Positions 9,820 through 19,162 of a stretch of 64,000 nt of DNA are shown here, one piece after another. The translations under genes were made by a program, and so were the position numbers. A model generated the notes under the pieces. That model did not search any database. It saw only the letters and a program-made list of their open reading frames with translations, and was not told the DNA's origin. The DNA is from an uncultured Oscillospiraceae bacterium (GTDB taxonomy: Bacteria; Bacillota; Clostridia; Oscillospirales; Oscillospiraceae): positions 1 through 64,000 of the forward strand of contig CAJOIC010000004.1 of NCBI GenBank assembly GCA_905234625.1, in the 5' to 3' direction. Within the stretch, counting starts at the first letter, position 1; each line of letters starts with the position of its first letter.

Positions 9820-11009
9820 AGCTTCGCAAGGCCTCCCTCCGAGGTCTCCCGGTAGATGTGGTTCAGGTCCCGGCCGGTCTCGTACATGGTCTCCACCACC
9901 ATGTCGAACGAGATCTTCCTGGTGGCGGTGAGGAAATTCGCGATGCGCACGGCGTTGATGGCGCGCATGGCGGCCACGGCGTTGCGCTCGATGCAGGGGA
10001 TCTGCACCAGGCCCCCGATGGGGTCGCAGGTGAGGCCCAGGTGATGCTCCAGGGCGACCTCGGCGGCGTACTCGATCTGGTCGATGCCCATCTCGAAGAG
10101 CTCGCCCAGCGCCGCAGCGGCCATGGAGCAGGCCGTGCCGATCTCCGCCTGACAGCCGCATTCCGCGCCGCTGATGGAGGCGTTGGTCTTCACGATGTTC
10201 CCCACGACTCCCGCCACCGCCAGGGCCCGGAGGATGCGGCCGTCGTCGAGACGCTTCTCCTCCTGCATGTATTTCAGCACGGCGGGGAGGGTGGCGCAGG
10301 CGCCGCAGGTGGGAGCGGTGACGATGGTGCCCTGGTCGGCGTTCTGCTCGCTCACCGCGAAGGCGTAGGCGCAGACGATGCGGCTCTCCCGGGTCTCGGG
10401 GCGCTCGTCGATGTGACGCTGATTGTAGAGCATCTGGGCCTTCCGCTCCACATTCAGGCCGCCGGGCAGCGTCCCGGTGCTGGTGAGGCCGTCCCGGATG
10501 GAATCGCACATGACGGTCCAGACCCGGAACAGGAAGTCCCAGATGTCCTTGCCCTCGTAGGCCTCCACATAGTCGCTGATGCGCAGGCGGTGGCGCTTGC
10601 AGTACGCCGCGATCTCGGCGAAGCTGTTCTCGGGATAGATCTCCGGCGGCTCCACGGAGGGATCCCCCTCCACCCGGATATCCCCGCCGCCGATGCTCAT
10701 GACCCGCAGAACGCCCAGGTCCTTTCCGTTGGAAAAGGCCCGCAGGTCCAAGGTGTTGGGATGGGGCAGGGGGATGTTATCGTCCGGGCGGAACAGGATC
10801 TCCGTGGGGATGGGAGCCAGCGTGTCCCGGACGACCCGGTCCGTTCCGTGGCCCCGGCCCGTCTTCGCCAGGGAGCCGTACAGCGTTACTTCAAATCTAT
10901 CCGCTCCGGGATACCGCTCCCGGAGGAGCAGAGCGGCCTTCTCCGGCCCCATGGTGTGGGAGCTGGAGGGGCCTTTTCCGATCTTATAGATGTCACGAAT
11001 GGATCGCAT
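9810..11009 (-). CDS. sdaA: L-serine ammonia-lyase (L-serine dehydratase), single-chain type
   Basis: SSSHTMGPEKAA, APTCGACATLPAVL, GAECGCQAEIGTACSMAAAAL, GLTCDPIGGLVQIPCIERN. Confidence 0.93.
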   Translation of the reverse strand: MRSIRDIYKIGKGPSSSHTMGPEKAALLLRERYPGADRFEVTLYGSLAKTGRGHGTDRVVRDTLAPIPTEILFRPDDNIPLPHPNTLDLRAFSNGKDLGVLRVMSIGGGDIRVEGDPSVEPPEIYPENSFAEIAAYCKRHRLRISDYVEAYEGKDIWDFLFRVWTVMCDSIRDGLTSTGTLPGGLNVERKAQMLYNQRHIDERPETRESRIVCAYAFAVSEQNADQGTIVTAPTCGACATLPAVLKYMQEEKRLDDGRILRALAVAGVVGNIVKTNASISGAECGCQAEIGTACSMAAAALGELFEMGIDQIEYAAEVALEHHLGLTCDPIGGLVQIPCIERNAVAAMRAINAVRIANFLTATRKISFDMVVETMYETGRDLNHIYRETSEGGLAKLYR

Positions 11010-11079
11010 ACCATGCCTCCCGCTGGATCCGCGTATCTATGGATGATCTTGCCCGGTGGAGCGCTTTTTCAAAAGGACG

Positions 11080-12264
11080 TCAGGACTGGACGTAGGCGAT
11101 GAACCTCCGGACCTCCGCCATGGTGCGGAGCCGGGCTGTGTACATAAACCTGCCCATCTGGGGCCAGTTCACCTCCGGCATCTCCTCCTGCATGACCATG
11201 TCCCCGCCGTAGCGGGCCATGATCTCCTCGTGGGTGCGGCGGTAGGTGTGGCCCTCCTTCCGTCCGGCGTAGACGCAGTAATACCTGTCCTCCGAGGCGG
11301 GGAGCCGCCGCTCGTCGAAGGCCGCCATATCGGCGTAGATCTGATATACGTCGGTGGAGTGGGCATAGTTCATCATGTCCGGAGTGTAGCCCCCGGGGGG
11401 ACGCATGTTGACCTCCAGGCCCACATAATCTCCCACGCCGCCGAGGCCGGGACGGTCCTCCGTCAGCCGGAAGAACTCCAGATGCACGAACCGCCGGTCC
11501 ACCCCGAAGGCCTTGGAGGTCCTCCGACCCAGGTCCCGCAGCTTCTTTGGCACCTGGGGGCAGGTATAGTACTGCAGGTCCAGGTCGTCGTTCACGATGT
11601 TCATGATGGGCGTGGGCCACATGGTCATATTCTCGAACAGAGGCTCGCACCCGGAGTCCAGGATGGCCTCATACGAGCAGAGCTCCCCCTTCACGAACTC
11701 CTCCATCACATAGGGGATAGCAGGCAAAGCGCCGAAGAAAGCGGCCAGCTGTTCGTCGTTTTCCAGCTTCCAGGTGTTGGCGGCGCCCACGCCGATATCC
11801 GGCTTCACGATGACGGGATAGCCCACTGTCTTCACGAAGGCCCGGGCCGCCTCCGGGGTGGTGACGGGGCTCTGCCTGGCGGTGGGGATGCCCGCCTCCA
11901 GGTACAGCTTCTTCATAAGGGATTTCTCCTTGATGAAACCGATGCGGTCGGCCCGGATGCCGGTGGTGATGTTGAAGTCCGTCCGCAGGCGGGCGTCCTG
12001 CTCCAGCCAGTACTCATTCAGGGATTCGATCCAGTCGATCTTGCCGTACTTGAAGGAGAAAAAGGCCACGGCCCGGAAGACCTGATCGTAGTCCTCCAGG
12101 GAGTCCACCTTGTAGTATTCCGTGAGGGAGGCCTTGAGGCCCTCCTCAAGACCGTCGTAGGGCGCGTCGCCGATGCCCAGGACGTTCACGCCGTTCCGGC
12201 GGAGCCGGTCGCAGAAGTTCCAGTAGGTGTGCGGAAAATTCGGGGAGATGAAGATAAAATTCAT
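11080..12264 (-). CDS. ATP-grasp domain protein (carbamoyl-phosphate synthase L-like)
   Basis: YPVIVKPDIGVGAANTWKL, EEFVKGELCSYEAIL, EVNMRPPGGYTPDMMNY. Confidence 0.88.
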   Translation of the reverse strand: MNFIFISPNFPHTYWNFCDRLRRNGVNVLGIGDAPYDGLEEGLKASLTEYYKVDSLEDYDQVFRAVAFFSFKYGKIDWIESLNEYWLEQDARLRTDFNITTGIRADRIGFIKEKSLMKKLYLEAGIPTARQSPVTTPEAARAFVKTVGYPVIVKPDIGVGAANTWKLENDEQLAAFFGALPAIPYVMEEFVKGELCSYEAILDSGCEPLFENMTMWPTPIMNIVNDDLDLQYYTCPQVPKKLRDLGRRTSKAFGVDRRFVHLEFFRLTEDRPGLGGVGDYVGLEVNMRPPGGYTPDMMNYAHSTDVYQIYADMAAFDERRLPASEDRYYCVYAGRKEGHTYRRTHEEIMARYGGDMVMQEEMPEVNWPQMGRFMYTARLRTMAEVRRFIAYVQS

Positions 12265-12277
12265 ACGGTCACCTTCT

Positions 12278-13021
12278 TTATGAGTTTTCCAGGAGGATGG
12301 GGATGAAATAGCGCATCTGCTTGAACCACCAGGGCCAGTCGTGGTTCACGTCATGACCCCAGAAATCGCACCAGGCTTGGATCCCCTTCTGCCGGAACAC
12401 GTCCTGGAGATACCGCAGGGAGCGGACGCCGTCCTCCTCCCAGGCCCCCTGCCCCACGCAGAGGATGATGTTCTTTTGGTTATACAGCGCCACATAGGGA
12501 TGGTCCGGCGACATGTTGGGCAGAAAGCGCTCCGGGGAGCTCATGTACAGCGTCTCGTCCATCCAGCCGTCGAAGAAGCAGTCGGTGTCGTACACCCCCG
12601 AGAGGGACAGGACCCCGGAGAACAGGTCCGGACGCCGCAGGAACAGGATGAGGGCGTGGTTCGCGCCCATGCTCAGACCTGTTGTCATGGGGAGCCTGCC
12701 GCCGGTGCGCTCCAGGATGAAGGGGACCGCCTCCTCCGAGATATAGCGGTAGTACTGCTCCTGCCGCTGGGCGCGGAAGGAATTGTCCCAACCCCGGGCG
12801 GACCAGCTCTCCTTGTCTACGGTGTCCACCACGAAAAGACGGATCCTCCCCTCTTCCAGGAAATCCCACAGCTCTCCGATCATGCCGAAATCCTCGTAGT
12901 TGCGGCACAGAGAGTCCTGCGTCGGGAAGGCCAGGAAGGGCAGACCGTCGTGGCCGTAGATCATCATGTGCATGTCCCGCTCCAGCCAGCGGCTGTACCG
13001 GGTGACCTCTTCTCTGTACAT
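12278..13021 (-). CDS. Esterase family protein (alpha/beta fold)
   Basis: GLSMGANHALILFLRRPDLFSGVLSLSGVYD; FWGHDVNHDWPWW; GAGGAG SD upstream of ATG at 13021. Confidence 0.85.
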   Translation of the reverse strand: MYREEVTRYSRWLERDMHMMIYGHDGLPFLAFPTQDSLCRNYEDFGMIGELWDFLEEGRIRLFVVDTVDKESWSARGWDNSFRAQRQEQYYRYISEEAVPFILERTGGRLPMTTGLSMGANHALILFLRRPDLFSGVLSLSGVYDTDCFFDGWMDETLYMSSPERFLPNMSPDHPYVALYNQKNIILCVGQGAWEEDGVRSLRYLQDVFRQKGIQAWCDFWGHDVNHDWPWWFKQMRYFIPILLENS

Positions 13022-13215
13022 ACGGCATCGCTCCTCATACTGATTATGATTCAATTATAGCGGCCCGACGCGGGAATGTCCAGCCCCGGGGCGCTCTTGC
13101 GGCCAAATCACAATAAAAGTGGGGGAGACTGAAAAACGGGTCTCCTCATTGAGATTATCGGCGCGGCGTGGTATAATACTACAAAAAGAGAAAACCGACG
13201 GAAGGAGTTGGGGCC

Positions 13216-14172
13216 ATGGACACGATCCTTTGGATGGTCATACCGTGCTACAACGAGGAAGAGGTCCTGCCGATCACGGCGCCGATGTTCCTGGGAGAGC
13301 TGAATGACCTCATCGGAAAGGGGAAGATCTCGCCCGAAAGCCGCGTCCTGTTCGTGAACGACGGCAGCCGGGACAGTACCTGGGACATCATAAAGAGCCT
13401 GGCCGCGTCGGACGAGCACTATATCGGCATCTGCCAGAGCCGGAACAGGGGCCATCAGAACGCCGTGCTGGCGGGTCTTATGGAGGCCCGGGAGAAGGCG
13501 GACATCACCATCTCCATCGACTGCGACGGACAGGACGACATCACCGCCATGGAGGCCATGGTCGACGAGTACCATGACGGCTGCGAGATCGTCTACGGCG
13601 TGCGCTCCAAGCGGGACACGGACACCTTCTTCAAACGCTTCACGGCGGAGAGCTTTTATAAGCTCCTGAACCGCATGGGGGCGGAGGTGGTGTTCAACCA
13701 CGCGGACTACCGGCTGGTATCCTCCCGGGTGCTGAAGGAGTTCGCGGACTTCAAAGAGGTGAACCTGTTCCTGCGGGGCATGTTCCCCCTGGTGGGCTTC
13801 AAGAGCACCAGCGTCAGCTATGAGCGGCACGAGCGGCTGGCGGGGGAGAGCCATTATCCCCTGGGGAAGATGCTGGGCCTGGCCTTCGACGGCATCACCA
13901 GCCTCAGCGTGAAGCCCATCCGCCTCATCACCACCTTCGGGTGCATCGTGGCGTTTCTGAGCTTCGTTGGCGTCATCTATGCGCTGATCGCCGCCGCTCT
14001 GGGCAGGACCGTGGCCGGATGGACCAGCATGACCTGCATCATCTGCTTCGTCTCGGGCATCCAGCTCATGTCCCTGGGTGTGCTGGGGGAGTATATCGGA
14101 AAGATCTACATGGAGACGAAGGCCCGGCCGCGCTTCATCATCAGCCAGCGGACCTGGGAAGAGGAGAAGTAA
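13216..14172 (+). CDS. Glycosyltransferase family 2 with C-terminal TM helices (DPM1/GtrB-like)
   Basis: MVIPCYNEEEVLPI, FVNDGSRDSTW, SIDCDGQDDITAMEAMVD, two C-terminal TM segments. Confidence 0.92.
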   Translation: MDTILWMVIPCYNEEEVLPITAPMFLGELNDLIGKGKISPESRVLFVNDGSRDSTWDIIKSLAASDEHYIGICQSRNRGHQNAVLAGLMEAREKADITISIDCDGQDDITAMEAMVDEYHDGCEIVYGVRSKRDTDTFFKRFTAESFYKLLNRMGAEVVFNHADYRLVSSRVLKEFADFKEVNLFLRGMFPLVGFKSTSVSYERHERLAGESHYPLGKMLGLAFDGITSLSVKPIRLITTFGCIVAFLSFVGVIYALIAAALGRTVAGWTSMTCIICFVSGIQLMSLGVLGEYIGKIYMETKARPRFIISQRTWEEEK

Positions 14173-14205
14173 GCGCCGTCCGGCGGGACGGCACGGAGTG
14201 GAGAT

Positions 14206-14793
14206 ATGCCGAGAAAGAGCGGAAGAAATACGAAGGGGCGGATCGTCTCGGCGGCCTGGAAGCTGTTTTACGAGCAGGGCTATGACGAGACCACGGTGGA
14301 GGACATCATCTTCGAGTCCGGTACCTCCAAGGGCTCCTTTTACCATTACTTCGAGGGGAAGGACGCCCTGCTGGGCTCCCTGTCCATGATCTTTGACGAG
14401 AAATACGAGGAGCTGGCCGGGACCATGGACCCGGAGACGGATGCGGCGGAGGCGCTGCTGTATCTCAACCGGGAGCTGTTCTCCATGATCGACAACAGCG
14501 TTTCCATGGAGCTTTTGGCCCGGCTGCTGTCCTCCCAGCTGGTGACCCGGGGCGAGCGGCACCTTCTGGATCGGAACCGGACCTATTTCAAGCTCCTGCA
14601 CCGGATCGTGAAGCGGGGCCAGGAGCGGGACGAGCTGCGGGGGGACGTGTCCGCCAACGAGATCGTCTCGGCCTACGCCATGTTCGAGCGGGCCCTGATG
14701 TACGACTGGTGCCTGAACCACGGATCCTACGCTCTGTCGAAGTACGCGGCGGAAATGATGCCCCTGTTGCTGGAAGGCTATCGCGTTAAATAA
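14206..14793 (+). CDS. TetR/AcrR family transcriptional regulator
   Basis: RIVSAAWKLFYEQGYDETTVEDIIFESGTSKGSFYHYFEGKDALL HTH. Confidence 0.92.
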   Translation: MPRKSGRNTKGRIVSAAWKLFYEQGYDETTVEDIIFESGTSKGSFYHYFEGKDALLGSLSMIFDEKYEELAGTMDPETDAAEALLYLNRELFSMIDNSVSMELLARLLSSQLVTRGERHLLDRNRTYFKLLHRIVKRGQERDELRGDVSANEIVSAYAMFERALMYDWCLNHGSYALSKYAAEMMPLLLEGYRVK

Positions 14794-14873
14794 TTAATTT
14801 ATGCGCGGTATCACATTGAGTATTCTTGCTCGTCTACTTTAAAATAGTTGATAATAAAGAAATATTTGGAATT

Positions 14874-14917
14874 ATACAGAACACAGTATAGAATTCAGTC
14901 TATACTGTGTTCTGTAT
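14874..14917. promoter_or_regulatory. 19-bp perfect inverted repeat upstream of the sodium/solute symporter gene
   Basis: ATACAGAACACAGTATAGA-attcag-TCTATACTGTGTTCTGTAT. Confidence 0.65.
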
Positions 14918-14975
14918 TTACGTCTGGTTTCGATTCTGCTATAATACGGCAGTATCAAACATCTAGGAGCATATC

Positions 14976-16448
14976 ATGAACATTGCGGAAATCATCGTAT
15001 TCATCGTCTATCTGATCTTTATGGTCGGCATCGGCATCTACTTCTTCGCCAAGAGCAAGAACGCCGGAGAGAAGGGGTATTTCCTGGGCGGCCGCGCCAT
15101 GGGGCCCTGGGTCTCCGCACTTTCGGCGGGCGCCTCGGACATGAGCGCATGGGTCCTGATGGGCCTGCCCGCCTCCATCTACGCCATGGGCCTGGGGCAG
15201 ATCTGGATCGCCGTGGGTCTCGGCATCGGCTATGCCTTGAGCTGGATCTATGAGGCGCCACGGCTGCGCAGATTCTCCATCGTGGCAAACGACTCCATCA
15301 CCATCCCCCAGTACCTGACGAACCGGTTCCTGTCCAAGTCCAAGGCGGTGCAGATCATCTGTGCGGTCATCTTCCTGTTCGCCTATACCATCTATGCCGC
15401 CTCCAGCATCAAGGCCTGCGGCACCCTGTTCCATACCGTCATCGGCATCGACGCGAACGTCGCTATGTACGTTGCCGGCATCATCATCATCAGCTACACC
15501 TTCCTGGGCGGCTTCTCCGCCGTCTGCTGGACGGACTTTTTCCAGGGGCTGCTCATGCTGGGCGCCCTGCTGATCGCCCCCATCTTCGCCGTGTTCATGC
15601 TGGACACCGCGGGAGCCTCCGGCGCGGCACAGATCGCCTCCGAGACGGCGAACTTCTGGAACCCCGTCGCCAGCTGGCAGGACATCGTCTCCGGCCTTGC
15701 CTGGGGCATCGGCTACTTCGGCATGCCCCACATCATCATCCGGTTCATGTCCGTGGAGAGCCAAAAGTCCCTGAAGAAATCCGCCGTCATCGGCATCAGC
15801 TGGACGGTGCTCATCCTGATCTTCGCCACCGTCGTGGGCATCGTGGGCCGGATGTTCCTGGGCTTCGACGAGGAGATATCCGCCAACTCCACCGTGTTCC
15901 TCACCATGGTCCGCCGGATCTTCCCGGGAGTCATCTCCGGTCTGCTGCTCTCCGCCATCCTGGCGGCGGCCATGTCCACCGCGGACAGCCAGCTGCTGGC
16001 GGCGGCCTCCGCCTTTGCCAGCGACGTGTATAAACCCGTCTTCCGCAAGAACCAGGCTACCGACAAGGAGATGCTCTGGGCGGGACGCTATGTGGTCCTG
16101 GTCATCGCGGTCATTGCGGTGGTCATCGCCTCGAATCCCAAGGCCGGCTCCATCATGAGCCTGGTATCCAATGCCTGGGGCGTGTTCGGCGCGGCCTTCG
16201 GCCCCGTCATCATGCTGAGCCTGTTCTGGAAGCGCTTCTCCTTCTCCGGCGCTGTGGCGGGCATCGTCGTGGGCGCGGCGGTGGATGTCCTGTGGCTGGC
16301 CTTCCTGTCCGGCACCGGCGTCTACGAGATCCTGCCCGGGGCCGTGGCCGGCCTCATCGCGGCGGTGGTCGTGTCCCTGTGCTCCAAGGCGCCCGAGAAG
16401 GACGTGGAGGAGCTTTTCGATCGGGCGGTGGCCTATACCGAGGAGTAA
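14976..16448 (+). CDS. putP: Sodium/solute symporter, sodium/proline (PutP) type
   Basis: SSS family: GGRAMGPWVSALSAGASDMSAWVLMGLPASIYA, STADSQLLAAASAFASDVYK; 12-13 TM profile. Confidence 0.88.
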   Translation: MNIAEIIVFIVYLIFMVGIGIYFFAKSKNAGEKGYFLGGRAMGPWVSALSAGASDMSAWVLMGLPASIYAMGLGQIWIAVGLGIGYALSWIYEAPRLRRFSIVANDSITIPQYLTNRFLSKSKAVQIICAVIFLFAYTIYAASSIKACGTLFHTVIGIDANVAMYVAGIIIISYTFLGGFSAVCWTDFFQGLLMLGALLIAPIFAVFMLDTAGASGAAQIASETANFWNPVASWQDIVSGLAWGIGYFGMPHIIIRFMSVESQKSLKKSAVIGISWTVLILIFATVVGIVGRMFLGFDEEISANSTVFLTMVRRIFPGVISGLLLSAILAAAMSTADSQLLAAASAFASDVYKPVFRKNQATDKEMLWAGRYVVLVIAVIAVVIASNPKAGSIMSLVSNAWGVFGAAFGPVIMLSLFWKRFSFSGAVAGIVVGAAVDVLWLAFLSGTGVYEILPGAVAGLIAAVVVSLCSKAPEKDVEELFDRAVAYTEE

Positions 16449-16509
16449 TACGGAACCGATGCGCGGCGCGGTCTGCATGACCGCGTCGTTTTTCTTGGTT
16501 AACGAAAAA

Positions 16510-16546
16510 GGGCGCGCTGCGATCTCGCAGCGCGCTCTGGTTTTTT
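16510..16546 (+). terminator. Rho-independent terminator
   Basis: GCGCGCTGCG-atct-CGCAGCGCGC followed by TTTTTT. Confidence 0.8.
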
Positions 16547-16580
16547 GTCGGGTCAGCAAGCCTCCGGCGCAGATAAATGC

Positions 16581-16626
16581 GGAGGGCATACCGCTTTGCA
16601 GGGCGGTATGCCCTCCGTTTTTTTGT
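16581..16626 (+). terminator. Second strong terminator
   Basis: GGAGGGCATACCGC...GGCGGTATGCCCTCC followed by GTTTTTTTG. Confidence 0.8.
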
Positions 16627-16628
16627 GC

Positions 16629-16796
16629 TCAATACTCGCCCCGGAGGAAGTTCTTCTTCTCGTTGAAGCAGACGGGGCAATGCCAGGTGTCGGGCAGGTC
16701 CTCAAATTCCGTGCCCGGCGGGATGTCCTGGGTGGGGTCCCCCTTATAGGGGAGATAGAAGTATTCGCAGACGTCGCACCAGTAGTTCTCGTTCAC
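16629..16796 (-). CDS. Rubredoxin (55 aa, GTG start; not in the supplied ORF track)
   Basis: My translation: [55 protein letters not shown]; two CxxC knuckles (CDVC, CPVC) and [26 protein letters not shown] 9 nt before GTG. Confidence 0.9.
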   Translation of the reverse strand: MNENYWCDVCEYFYLPYKGDPTQDIPPGTEFEDLPDTWHCPVCFNEKKNFLRGEY

Positions 16797-16802
16797 GGTC
16801 CG

Positions 16803-17777
16803 TTACTCCTCTAACAGGTCGTAGACATCCACTCCGGTGACCCAGTCGAAGACCAGCTCGCCGCTTATGGCGACGGAGGTGACCAGATCGAAATCGGCTT
16901 CATCCTGCAGACCGACATAGCTGACGGCCTGGGGCTGACCATGATCCGCGAAGAACTCCTCGTACTCGGCGGAGAGATCGACGATCTCGTCCAGCAGGTC
17001 CTCCCATTCCGCCAGGGCGTCCCCGTCTCCGTCATAGGCGGCATCCGCCAGGTCGTTGATCCCGTCGAACCAGATGTAGGCGTAGACCCAGTCGTCCTCG
17101 TCCGTCTCGAAATCGGTGTAATAGCCGGCGTCGGCGAGGTCCTGCTCGATGTACGCCACGCACTCCTCCAGCGTCAGATCGCCGTCCTCCGGGGCGGGGG
17201 CGGCGGGCTCGTCGGGCACATCCGGCTCGGGGGCCTCGTGCACGGCGTGCTCAGAGAAGGAGCTCCGCAGGCTGTTGGAGGAGGCGGTCTCCACCACGGG
17301 TCCGTCGTCCTTCCTGGCGGTCAGGGCCGATGCCGCGATGGCGATGATGACGGCGACGACTACCAGGCCGATGATGAGCCAGAACCACCAGCGCTTCGTC
17401 AGGGGCTTGCTCTCGATCTCGGGCGAGGTCACGCGGCGCTGCGCGGCGGAGTAGGACCCGGAGGAGCCGCCGCCCACCACGGAATAGCCCAGGTCATTGG
17501 CGGGAGCGGAGGGACCGGGAGAGGGGGAGGAAGGCGCCTCCGGCGTCTGATAGGCGGAGGGCTCCGGCGCTTGATAGGCGGGGGCCTCCGGGGTCTGATA
17601 GGCGGTCGGTTCCGGCGTGTGATAGACAGGCTCCGGAGTTTGATATTCGGAGGGCTCCGGGGTCTGGCCGGTCGGCTCCGGGGGCTGGACGGCTTCCGGC
17701 TGATCCAGAGGCGCGCCGCAGGCGGTGCAGAATTTAGCACCGTCAGGGATCTGGCTGCCGCATTGCTCACAGAACAT
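16803..17777 (-). CDS. Zinc-ribbon membrane protein with Pro-rich tandem repeat linker
   Basis: MFCEQCGSQIPDGAKFCTACGAPL; repeats of YQTPEPxA; TM RWWFWLIIGLVVVAVIIAIAASAL. Confidence 0.8.
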   Translation of the reverse strand: MFCEQCGSQIPDGAKFCTACGAPLDQPEAVQPPEPTGQTPEPSEYQTPEPVYHTPEPTAYQTPEAPAYQAPEPSAYQTPEAPSSPSPGPSAPANDLGYSVVGGGSSGSYSAAQRRVTSPEIESKPLTKRWWFWLIIGLVVVAVIIAIAASALTARKDDGPVVETASSNSLRSSFSEHAVHEAPEPDVPDEPAAPAPEDGDLTLEECVAYIEQDLADAGYYTDFETDEDDWVYAYIWFDGINDLADAAYDGDGDALAEWEDLLDEIVDLSAEYEEFFADHGQPQAVSYVGLQDEADFDLVTSVAISGELVFDWVTGVDVYDLLEE

Positions 17778-17814
17778 AGGGATGATCTCCTTTCTATGAA
17801 TGGTTATTTGACGT

Positions 17815-18573
17815 TCATCCGCCGAACCGCAGAGGCAGCGGCAGGCGTTTTTCCATGACGATGGTACCGAAGCAGGAGACGTTGGCGCCGGAGGAGGCCT
17901 TTACCTCCAGGTCCAGGTCCGCCCGGTCCCGGTTGAGGGAGAAGAGATACAGATTGCCGGGAGCGTCGATGCAGACCTGCTTGACGTAGAAGGCTCCATC
18001 CACCATCAGGGCGGCTACGTCGCCGTCCCGGGGGGTCCCCTTCACGCCCAGGGCGATGGACCCGTCGTGCAGATACGGCTCCATACTGTCCCCGTTCACG
18101 CGGACGGCAAAGTCTGCCTTGCGGCCGGCCTCGATCTCATATTCCTCCAGGGCGTTGCCAAAGTCAGGCTCGCCCACGCCGGCGGCAAAGGAGTTGCCCA
18201 GCAGGGGGATGATCCGCGTGGTCACGGCGGGCGCGGCCGCCGGGGGCTCGGCGGTCCTGTCAGCCTCCAGCTCCAGGATCGTGTCGATCAGCTTCCGGCC
18301 GTGCTCGTCCAGAGCGCGGTATTTCCTCAGCATATCGAGCTCGGGCGGCGTGGCGTCCTCCGAGGGCGGCGCGGTCATCTCGTCCCGGAAGAGATAGTTC
18401 GCGTCGCACTGCAGCGCGTCGAACACGCGGTACAGCACGTCCGCCTTGGGAGAGCTCACGCTGTTTTCGTAGTTGCCGATGGCGGAGCCGGTGACGCCCA
18501 GGAGACGGCCCAGCTCACTCTGCTTCATGCCCAGGGCCTCGCGCCGCTCCCGCAGTCTGCTGCCAAAGCTCAT
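17815..18573 (-). CDS. Phage CI/LexA-like repressor (XRE HTH + S24 peptidase)
   Basis: HTH MKQSELGRLLGVTGSAIGNYENS; candidate Ala-Gly cleavage site SFAAGVGE; VNGDSMEPYLHDGS (Ser), AFYVKQV (Lys). Confidence 0.92.
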   Translation of the reverse strand: MSFGSRLRERREALGMKQSELGRLLGVTGSAIGNYENSVSSPKADVLYRVFDALQCDANYLFRDEMTAPPSEDATPPELDMLRKYRALDEHGRKLIDTILELEADRTAEPPAAAPAVTTRIIPLLGNSFAAGVGEPDFGNALEEYEIEAGRKADFAVRVNGDSMEPYLHDGSIALGVKGTPRDGDVAALMVDGAFYVKQVCIDAPGNLYLFSLNRDRADLDLEVKASSGANVSCFGTIVMEKRLPLPLRFGG

Positions 18574-18595
18574 AGGAGCACCTCCTTCTATTTGT

Positions 18596-18709
18596 ATTAT
18601 AGGCCCGCAAAAATGGGACTGTCAACAAATTTTCCAAGAAACTTGTAAATTTGCGCTTGACAAATCAAGAAACTTGGTTTATTATAACACATACCACAAG
18701 AATCTTGTG
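18596..18709. promoter_or_regulatory. Divergent phage switch region: leftward promoter (18596-18625), rightward promoter (18657-18685) and three operators
   Basis: Rightward TTGACA-N17-TATTAT; leftward TTGACA-N18-TATAAT; CAAGAANCTTG at 18635-18645, 18666-18676, 18697-18707. Confidence 0.85.
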
Positions 18710-18736
18710 ATTTTAGATGAAACGGAGGTGATGCGA

Positions 18737-18916
18737 TTGGCGTGGCTGGTGTATGACTATCCGGAGCTCCATCCTGCGCCGGACCCTCCGCCGGTATGTC
18801 CGGTGTGCGGCGCGGAGTGTGGATACGTTTACCGGGACATGTATTTCACCATCGTGGGCTGCGATGGGTGCGTGACGGTCCACCAGGCGGACGAGACGGA
18901 GGATTGTTTGCGGTAA
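18737..18916 (+). CDS. Small zinc-ribbon protein, first gene of the phage late operon
   Basis: CPVCGAECGYVYRDMYFTIVGCDGC; TTG start at 18737 fits the GGAGG SD; ATG at 18731 is the alternative. Confidence 0.65.
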   Translation: MAWLVYDYPELHPAPDPPPVCPVCGAECGYVYRDMYFTIVGCDGCVTVHQADETEDCLR

Positions 18917-18928
18917 GGAGCGTGAGAC

Positions 18929-19162
18929 ATGGGAGGAAAACAAAAAACGGAGATCACCCCGGAGCGGGTGATGGACGCCCTGGCGCAGATCGCCTTCGAG
19001 GAGACGGAGGTGAAGACCAGCGAGCGGATGAAGGCGCTGGAGCTGCTGGGAAAGCCCCTGGGGCTCTGGAAGGACGCCTCGGCGGAGGACGGGCTGGAGG
19101 GAGAGCTGTCCAAGCTCTCGGAGCTTCTGGAGCAGCGCCGGGAGCGCCGGGAGGACCCATGA
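18929..19162 (+). CDS. Phage terminase small subunit (putative)
   Basis: 77-aa helical protein TPERVMDALAQIAFEETEVKTSERMKALELLGKPLGLW directly before the large subunit, ATGA overlap. Confidence 0.75.
   Translation: MGGKQKTEITPERVMDALAQIAFEETEVKTSERMKALELLGKPLGLWKDASAEDGLEGELSKLSELLEQRRERREDP

Noticed and set aside
8347-10509. 720-aa minus-strand ORF
   Set aside because: Overlaps the phosphatase, hydrolase and L-serine dehydratase genes; no coherent motif.
13119-13307. 62-aa ORF overlapping the start of the GT2 gene
   Set aside because: Different frame from GT2, no motif; an SD-supported GT2 start exists at 13216.
17520-17700. Short regularly spaced repeats considered as a CRISPR-like array
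   Set aside because: They are in-frame codon repeats encoding YQTPEPxA in the zinc-ribbon protein; no spacers or cas genes.
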